Part shown: piece by piece, positions 56,340-64,000 of the stretch
Numbering within the stretch: the stretch's first letter is position 1
Layout of the letters: every line of letters starts with the position of its first letter
Translations under genes and position numbers: made by a program
The notes under the pieces: generated by a model
Seen by the model: only the letters and a program-made list of their open reading frames with translations
What the model was told of the DNA's origin: nothing
Database searches by the model: none
Source: Podocnemis expansa
Taxonomy: Eukaryota > Chordata > Testudines > Podocnemididae
Direction of reading: 5' to 3'
Length of the DNA: 64,000 nt
NCBI GenBank assembly: GCA_007922195.1
Contig: ML681990.1
Location: forward strand, 40,065,557 to 40,129,556

Positions 56340-56985
56340 AAGGGGTAGCTGTGTAAGTCTAATTCAGCAAAACAAAGAAGGAGTCCTGTGGCCCAGGGGC
56401 ATTGCTATACATAAATCATAGTGGGGGCTCTGGCCCCCAATCAGCCATCGGAGCCCTGAGTCGTTCCCTCCCCCCCCCCCCGGGTGCCCCCGCCCCTCCC
56501 CAAACCCCTCAGACCTGCCGCAGGCCCCCGCTGCCCCAGGCCGACCCCCTCCCTGTGCCTTTTCCCTGCCGGGCTGGCATGCCTGCCTTGGACTCCCACC
56601 CCACAGCTCCATTATCTGGCTGCCGGGGAGAGTGGGGCCTCAGCAGTGGTGGAGCAGGGTCAGGCCAGGGCTGGAGTTTGAAAAACTCCCAGTCCAGCCT
56701 AGGGCAGTTCTGGGCTGGGTAGAGGTGGTGGCTGTTGGCTGTGTTCCCTGTGTGGGGGTGCAATGGTGCACCCTGTGCAGTTTTGGGGCATGCTGCTCAA
56801 GGGCTGGCCTGAGTTTTAGGGGGCTGAGGCTCCCCCAAGGCCACTCCCCACCCCAGTGATGCTGCTGCTGTGGCAGTTTTTTTTTCCTTCAAAGCATCTG
56901 GCGAGGTGGGATTTTTCTCCCACAAAAGCTCATGTGATAAATATGTTAGGCTTTAGAAGTGCCAGAGGACTCCTTGTTTGTGCTG
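56340..56985. mobile_element. Penelope-like tails split by a nested element
   Basis: 56340-56393 is a PLE tail end on the minus strand (ggggtagctgtgtaagtcta, gaaggagtcctgtgg). 56885-56980 is the plus-strand tail (tgggatttttctcccacaaa, agctcatgtgataaata, ccagaggactccttgtttg). The sequence between them is the nested element listed next. Confidence 0.7.
56394..56867. mobile_element. Nested GC-rich element, probably hAT
   Basis: Begins caggggcattgct and is flanked by ctgtggcc (56386-56393) and ctgtggca (56868-56875), seven of eight bases matching. The flanking string is part of the PLE tail (gtcctgtggca), so the insertion point is inside the PLE. Terminal inverted repeats are weak. The C- and G-rich frames here are chance frames. 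Confidence 0.65.
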
Positions 56986-56989
56986 CTTA

Positions 56990-59900
56990 GGGTTTTTGTT
57001 TTTGTTTCTTTATATCACAAAACTTAAGAAAGTTCTGTCCAGTTTTCATGAAAGAACTCACATGGAAGTAATTGTTTCCTGCAAAGAGCCAAATGTGTAG
57101 GCTGCTCCACACTCTGCAAGTTTTCTTATTAAAAAACTGGTTGATTTTTACAAATTTCATATAGGGTGTGGGTCAAGACTGATGAGGCTAACAGAAGTAA
57201 TGACTAGTGGATGATTACTGAACATTTCATTCAGGGCAGCACTTTAAAGTTTCTGTTTTAAGGGCCATAACCCCTAAAGTAGATCATGCTACTTTGACCA
57301 AACCTTCTGTTTACTAGAGATGACATTATTTTAACTTTCAGTCTCACCCCAAGGAGCCTGAGCCCAACCCCAACAAGCCCTTGCAGTCCATGCAGCCCTC
57401 TGTTCGCTTTTCATTTTTGGAGGTAAGCAAGTAAACTTCCATTATTGTCTTTCATTTCTTCAGAAAAAGAAAATGACATGGGACAGGGTGGTGCGAGGGA
57501 GAGGGAGGTAGGTTACTGAATCAAATGTCTGGGTGGGCAGGGATGTGTGCCTACAGAAAACAAGATCTTGTTCCAGCACTGCAGTGTTTTTAAAACATGG
57601 CAAAACGTGTGTGAGGGAGTAAGGAAACTCAAGATGTTGATGCATGGGGGGTTAGGAGCCACTGAAATATGTAATATTTTTATTATATTATTTTTGTAAC
57701 CAAATTGCAGCAATTGTTATTGGTTTTAATTGGTCTTGCAGTTTTGCATTTATTTTGCTGCATTGTTTGTTTAAGGGTTGCCTGTATGTGTGTTCACTTT
57801 GTCACTGAGCTCCTTCTCCTTATGATGAAATCATTGTGATAAGGGATACAAACATGGAAATAGAAAGAAAGAGAAAATCTTTCTTTCTTTTGTAAGTCAA
57901 GTGTTAGAATTTGTTAGTCTTGCATCAGTTTCATGAGATGTTCTCCACCGTTTTCCATCACATAGAAAGTCTGAGGATGGTTTGGAGCATGAAGATGATT
58001 CACTATGAAAATGGTGGTGGGGGGGAGGAGGGGTTAGATAGGAAATAGACACTGATGTACTTTTACATGGTTAAATAGATTTCAGAATAGAAATTTCATG
58101 TCCAGGAGCTACACTGAACCAGGAACATGCACAGTGATCTACAGTAGGGCTGTTGGAATACCTCTGCTTCCAGCAATATAAGTATGATGGTGGTAAAGTT
58201 GTAATTCTAATAAGTAGTATTAACAAATATGTGGCTAAGTTGCTTCACATGACCCATAATTGAAACTCTCTCTCTCCTCACATCTTAGAAAAGATGTAGT
58301 AGCAGTTGTAAGGTCTTGCGTGCAGGACATCGGCACTTGCTTCAAATGCCAAAATATAAGAAAGAATGTTTGCTACTAAACTATGAAATATAGTCATAGA
58401 TAATGAAAACTGAAGGACTCTTGTCAAGTAAGCAACATTTATTGGATGATGCATCATCCTTGCTTTGTTTGTTCAGTGTCTTAATTCATAAAATTAAATA
58501 AATTATCTTGTGCCTGTGTCATTAATGTGAGTTTACAGGATTCTGCTCAGTGGAGAATGTTCTCAAAATGAATATTTATACTTAGTTGTTTGTCTCTGAT
58601 ATGTACAACAATGTAATTTTCTTAAATAAGAGTTTCACCAGATGCTGTTAGAGTAAAGAAACTTTGAAAAGACAATTCGTTTTCTATTTATATAGTGATG
58701 TACATATTGTGCGTATTTGGGCCTTTAGTGTATGGTTCTAAAGCTGTGGTTGAATGTGATGTAGAAGATGTTGCATGAATGTATTATTTGAGTTAATGTG
58801 CTATTTTCTTTGTTAAAAACAGGTGGATAACTATAATCTTTCCATGATTGAGATGACATTGGGAAATGTGGTACTTGCTGTGTGTGTTAGTTTTTTTTCC
58901 CCCCTCAAAATTGCCTTTTTTTTTTTTTAAATATGCTTTCTCTTTCGGGGGAGGGGTAAGAAATCTATGACTTTGTGTATTTTTGAACATAATTTAAGAA
59001 GTCATTGAATATATTTTCTTAATATATTTGAATGCTCTAATGTTTAATTAGCTGATGGTCTACAGGTTTTTTTGGATAGCAGGAAAACTGAGTCATTTTT
59101 CAAAAACAAATGTTTTCAAACAGCCTTTTATACAGCTGAGAGATAACACACAACTCTGATTCATTCTGGATTGTGACTTTTTTTGTTTTGCATTTTTCTG
59201 TAAATACAGGGGGTTTGAAAAATGTGGACAGCAAACGCACCACTTAGTAACTGTCGTTCAAGGCAGGTCCAGTTCAGTAGAAAAAGGGTGTGGGGGGTGT
59301 GCATGTGTGTGTGACTTCTGTGACACTATTTTTGTTTAAAGTTATCAAGGTGCATAAGTGTTTGCAGGGCAGGGGCCTTAAAAAAAAAAAAAAAAAAAAA
59401 AACCTGAATGGGTAAACTTTTTGTGGGCTAGTGGTCTGAGCTGTGGTTCCATCCTACCAGCCCTTTCCCTTGCACGGTTGAATAAAAGGTGTTTTCTTTA
59501 AGTTTTTCAATTACAGTAGCTGAAGTCACACTATTGACATTGCTCTCCTTAAATATTGCCCACCATAAGGGATATTGCATTTAAAAATTTTGCTTTGAGA
59601 GGATGGGTGTCGACGTTTGGGAGTAGGTGGGAAACAAGCACGTATTTGCCATTTTTACCTTTGAAAATCTCTACCTTGTGTAGATGTTGACTTTTATATT
59701 AGCCTTTAAATGTCCAAGATGCTTTACATTGCCTACAGAAGAAAAAAGCATTTCCTCAAAGTGCTTCCTATGAAGCACAAATGAGTGAATATGAAAAACA
59801 GCAAGGGTGTGCTAAAGATGACAGTAGAAGAGTTGCAGAAAGATTAAGAAGTTGTTCAGAAGATGATGCACAAATATTGATGGATTTTAAATTATTTATT

Positions 59901-60240
59901 TAAACTTATAATTTAACATGTTTGGAGTTACTTTGATCTTCATTTTGAATGGTCATTCTTTGGGGTTGGGAATGGTAGGTAGATGTTCAAATATATGTAT
60001 ATAGAATGACCCAAATTAGCAGGGAGAGGGGAGGAATGAAGGGTCTTGAAAGGAGGAAAAAAAAAACATGCTGTGGAATAGAGGAATTAGGGTGAGGTTG
60101 AAAGGAGGAGCTGACAGCCAATAAGTTAGAAAAAGTCTTGAATTTGAGAACTGAGTGATCTGACCAGGAGCGTGTTAGATTGGAAAGTTGATTAGGGAAC
60201 CCAATGCAGCTGTCTGGGAATGTGCATGTTCCCCTCTGAA
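56990..60240. other. Anonymous AT-rich DNA
   Basis: No gene or nameable repeat. T-runs near 58917, an A-run of about 23 at 59380-59402, and a ttctttct run near 57878. Confidence 0.5.
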
Positions 60241-60245
60241 ATAAG

Positions 60246-60518
60246 GCTAGGTCCACATCTAAAATGCTACTGCTTGTGGCAGCTGTGGCTCCACTGCTGG
60301 ATCACTTCAGTGTAGACCTACAGCAATAGGAGCAATTCTCCCATGCTGTAGGTGATCCAACTCCCTGAGGTATGGAGAGGAAAATTTTTGTTGACTTGGC
60401 ACTATCTGTGCTGGGGTTAGGTCAGTTTACCTACATTTCCTGGGTTGTGGCTTTTTTACACACATCAGAGACATGATTATGCCAATGTAAATTTTCAGTG
60501 GTTTAGACCTGTCCTAAA
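60246..60518. mobile_element. Short TIR element (aggtccacatct type)
   Basis: Runs from aggctaggtccacatct to ggtttagacctgtcct, a weak inverted match, with inner cttcagtgtagacctac and gggttaggtcagttt. I associate this architecture with a DNA-transposon family abundant in turtles; target duplication not found. Confidence 0.42.
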
Positions 60519-61000
60519 TGTTAGAAATTTTTTTACACCTGTTAGCCCTGCCGAGCCAACACAGCTGAGAAGAGAGGAAATGTTTGTCTGTTGGATCTTG
60601 TGCATCATCAGTGACACTCAGTAAACAATTCTAATAAGTTATGTCTGCAAATCTTTGAAAAGCTAATGGGGTACACAGTTGTAAAAGGGGGTATAACCTG
60701 AAGTAACAGGAGATGCACACCTGTCACCTGTGGGCCTCATTGAGGCTGCAGAATCTTTGTTGCTGGTCTGCTAGTCAAAAGAGAAATACAGCTATTTGAT
60801 TTTCAGATCGTGTGTTGAGTTTGTGAGGCTTGTAGGTACAAAAATTGTTTTACTAGTAAACAGAGCATAAACCAGCAATGATGCTTTGTCATTTTCAGAA
60901 TAAAAGCACATTTTAACTATTGAACTTGACTTTAAATCCTTCAGATTAAGCGTTTACTGAATAGCTACACAGGGAGAATCAGATATGAGCCCTTGGATTA
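60519..61000. other. Anonymous DNA
   Basis: No gene seen. Confidence 0.5.
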
Positions 61001-61008
61001 GTCTAGCC

Positions 61009-61405
61009 CAGGGACCTGAAACCGAGAGCTCCAGAGCTGTATGCAGCTCTTTGGCTGCCACCTTGCAGCTATGGGCTCTGTTTCGTCTCCCTGCCATCTC
61101 CCCCACACTGGGGGCCCCTGTGGGTGGCCTGCACCTTGCCTTTGCCCCCCTGCCATTAGGGGACCCAGCAGGTGGCCTTCTCCTGGCTCTGTGTTTCCCG
61201 CAGTCACCAGGGGAGCCGCTCCTGGTATTGTGCTCCCCCTCTACCACCAGGGGTCCCTGCAGGGGGCTTGCCCCTGGTTCTGGGCTCTCTTCCCCCTGGG
61301 GACCCTACAGCAGGTGCCTTGGCCCAGCCCCTGGGCTCTCAAAACATTTGGTGGTTGAAGGAATTTTTAAATGGCTCCTCTTATCTTTTGGGTTGCAGAC
61401 CCTTG
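61009..61405. mobile_element. Non-autonomous hAT element, 397 bp
   Basis: The ends cagggacctgaaacc and gggttgcagacccttg are inverted. Flanks gtctagcc (61001-61008) and gcctagct (61406-61413) match at six of eight. C-rich inside with four related caggggagc/accaggggtcc-type units, which gives chance frames on both strands. Confidence 0.78.
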
Positions 61406-61556
61406 GCCTAGCTCACCTCTGAGATCTCCACAGCAAAACCATACCTGAGCTACTGTGTCCTCACTGCTTCTTCACTCATCTGTGTTATGTCTGGTCTGGA
61501 GGCATATTGTATGGTTCTTTGTGCCAAAATGCTCAGTGATTTTTTTCTTGTCAGTA

Positions 61557-61693
61557 AAGCCCTGAAAATATGCAGATATCCAGAGATATCTGCATTATAT
61601 ACACATCCGCAGATACAACACGGATATCTGCGGATCATTTCTTGTGGATGCAGATCAGATATGGATCCACATATTTGTATCTGTGCAGGGCTC
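61557..61693. mobile_element. Small TIR element flanked by TA
   Basis: aagccctgaaaatatgcaga at the left faces atttgtatctgtgcagggct at the right; both ends abut TA. The inside is a chain of short palindromes built on gatatctgcggat. The TA flanks suggest a Tc1/mariner-type target. Confidence 0.55.
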
Positions 61694-61699
61694 TACCTG

Positions 61700-63500
61700 T
61701 CAGTTGTGAGAGAACTTGTCTTGGGGGGGTGAGGGTGAGGGGAAGTATTGTTGGGAGGGTATTAGAGGACTATCAGCACTGAAATGATTAGCCTATATCC
61801 TTACTGCAAAGTGGGATGTTCCAGCCCAAGCTGAAGAGGTTCCTGGATTCTAAACCACATCCTTAAACTGGCTAAGATAGCCTAAGATTAAAGTACTTCC
61901 ACACAGGGTCAGAGGTTTGTGTATTCTAACTAGGGAAATGATTAATGAGAGAGAAAAGAAACCAGAGAAACTGCCAGCTTGCAACTCTCTGGAGTGAAGC
62001 TCTGGAGTGATATTTATTTTATTTGTTTCTTAAATTTTTTAAAAAATATATCTTTAGGTGTTCTAGAGGCAATTGTTTCCTTGTGGCAGTCTAAAAACTG
62101 TTATATCTTTATCTTGTGTAAGAGACAACTTGTCTCAGACATTTTAAATGCTGCTCTGTTGATCTCCTGTCCCTTAGCTCACATAAAGATTTTCCCTAAA
62201 GTAACTGCCTGTTAGTTTTTATTATAACAGCTTCTGGTTGTCTGGGTTATATTTTATATGTATATATATGTGAGATTTGTTGCACTGATGCAAGTTAGTG
62301 ATTTAGATTAGTCAACAGTTTGGAGGTGAGGGGATAAAGGAAGGGCTATCTGAATTAGATTAGCTTCCATATTATAGCCAACACTGCAAAGTGGTTGAGC
62401 ATTTAGTAAAAACTAGTTCTCCGATGCTGAGGTAGTAAAGATTTTAATTTTGTTCTAAAATCTACATGCAAGTCTACATATAGTTGTAAAAATGACCTGA
62501 ATGAAGATTTCTTGAACAACTTACTTTCTAAAGCAAACTAGAGAATGAAAAGCTTCTACCAGCAATCCCCTCAGAGATTTGCGCTCTCAATCTTGTTTTT
62601 TACTGTAACTTGAGAGGTTGCTCAGAGAATGTAACATATGACTTTCTAGCATATTTTTTACAAGTGTTTATCTGCTAATCTGCAAACTGTTCTGCTTTAC
62701 AAATTTTAAAGAGCATTGATTAGTTTATCTGAGCATAAAATATTAAATTCATTGACAGCAAAACTGGGTGCTGTTTTTATGGTGTTTTGTATATGCAATG
62801 GCCATTTTATCTGACGTCAAGTAGTTCAATGTGTGCAACCACGCAGAATGAATGTTTTTGTCTTAATTCATATTTTAAGATGCTCCTTTTTAGTGGTAAA
62901 AACACAGTCCAGAGAATTAAAATAGGAAAGAGGCATACTGGAGTTGTCTCTGGTGTCTTTTATGCCCTTTACCATGTTCATTTACTGTCCCAAACAAAGC
63001 TCTCAGCCCTGGCTCGAGGTGGGAGTCCAGGGTTGCATGTCTTTGTGCTTTGCTGATTCACAGGACAGCCATTATACGTATTCGTTCTGAAGTATTCACA
63101 GGAAAGGGGTATTGGTGGAATGAATTTCTTCAATGACTCTTTGTGAGCCATGTCCCTTGAACTGGGCCATGAACATGTAGCTATCTAGTCCTGACATAAA
63201 TCTGCCTGGGGGAGTGTGGAGAAGACAGGAATACATTTTTAAGATACAAGTATATAGCCAATATTCATAACTTCAGACACAAGGCTGTTCCATACATATA
63301 AACAGGATAATCGTACTTAGGAACTTTTCCATTGATACCTAACAAATTATTTTTTTCTACAAGATTTATGGAAATTATGAAACAGTGGGAACAGTGATAT
63401 AAATGGTCACCTCTCTTAGTGGTAGCATCACAGACGCATCTTAGAGTCTAAATCCTTCATACCATGGGAAACTGAGCATGTGCTCAGAGCTGCTTAGCTT
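61700..63500. other. Anonymous AT-rich DNA
   Basis: No gene or nameable repeat seen. Confidence 0.5.
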
Positions 63501-63509
63501 TCCTGTGGG

Positions 63510-63925
63510 AGCACTTTGTATAACTGAAGAAGAAAGGCTGGTGAGCTAAGACTGCAGCTTAAGTGAGGTCTTAGCCATTAGAAAGAGTGTTTTTACCTTT
63601 GGTGTCTGACTTTGTAATGTAATCTTTTTTTCTCTCTACTCCTTATACTTGGTGTCACTGATATCTATGACTTTGTGTTAAATAAGCTTGTTTTACTGTT
63701 ACAGTAAACCAAGTCAGTGCTGTGATTGACTTCTCTGAGGCACCTGGGGGCTGGAGTTCCCTGTTGCCTAGTAGGCAAGATTAAGACTGGTAGAGCTTTG
63801 AGGAGTTTGCTGGTGGGTTAGACAGATTGGTAGGGCAGGGAGCTGACTTGCAGTCTGATCTCTAGCAAAGGTCACTCTTGCTGAGGGAGAAAGTTAACAT
63901 GGTGGCTCGTGGCTCTCACCCGTGC
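63510..63925 (+). repeat. Interspersed repeat, copy 2 (possible LTR)
   Basis: Second copy of the repeat at 7545-8045, better preserved in tgttaaataagcttgtttta, ctgttacagtaaaccaagtc and agtgctgtgattgact. Internal aataag-type poly(A) signal followed by a T-rich block fits an LTR R/U5 region, but this is not established. Confidence 0.42.
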
Positions 63926-64000
63926 CCCCCCTCCCCCGGTCATTGACTGCAACCTTATCTTAGATTTGTGCAGCTCACAGGGTAACTAACTGCATGTTTC

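Noticed and set aside
60954..61422. Frames of 69-145 codons near 61.2 kb
   Set aside because: Internal to the C-rich hAT element 61009-61405; repeat-derived Pro/Gly/Leu sequence.
1..64000. CRISPR array, bacterial operon or phage features
   Set aside because: No regularly spaced direct repeats, no bacterial-type gene packing; the repeat content is that of an amniote nuclear genome.

Overview
The window looks like AT-rich, repeat-dense, gene-poor DNA from an amniote nuclear genome. CR1 LINEs carrying the standard ...tagaatcatagggttggaag... 3' end, full-length DIRS retrotransposons, a GIY-YIG Penelope-like element (PLE) and many short hAT elements together point to a turtle (or at least an archosaur-turtle lineage); the species cannot be fixed from sequence alone. 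I see no host exon, tRNA, rRNA or bacterial-type gene. Every long reading frame with recognisable protein similarity belongs to a transposable element.

Layout: 0-9.4 kb is mostly unrecognised DNA with small CR1, PLE and DNA-transposon pieces, plus a GC-rich hAT element at 8583-9108. A decayed DIRS element fills 9394-15208, followed by a composite hAT/AT-rich repeat (15226-16128). From 16.1 to 21.6 kb there is sparse repeat content. 21653-26064 is a CR1 inserted inside another CR1. 28.7-29.6 kb holds a PLE 3' part with its GIY-YIG domain. A second, much younger DIRS element (33152-38929) sits inside a third CR1 (32663-33151 plus 38930-40030). 40-64 kb is mostly anonymous DNA with hAT elements showing clear 8-bp target duplications, a long PLE palindrome at 44973-45332, and an L2-like remnant near 43.2 kb.

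The most informative objects are the two DIRS elements. Both have inverted terminal repeats (ITRs), an internal complementary region (ICR) that joins complements of the two ends, a zinc-knuckle gag, RT-RNase H-Dam-like and tyrosine recombinase regions. Their ends are almost identical although their coding bodies are clearly diverged, and all four ITRs contain an exact CRE palindrome. In the younger element gag and RT-RH are open; only the recombinase is broken by one small indel. The gag makes the particle protein, RT-RH would copy the RNA, the ICR would template a circle junction, and the recombinase would integrate the circle without a target duplication; the uninterrupted CR1 on both sides of the younger copy agrees with that.
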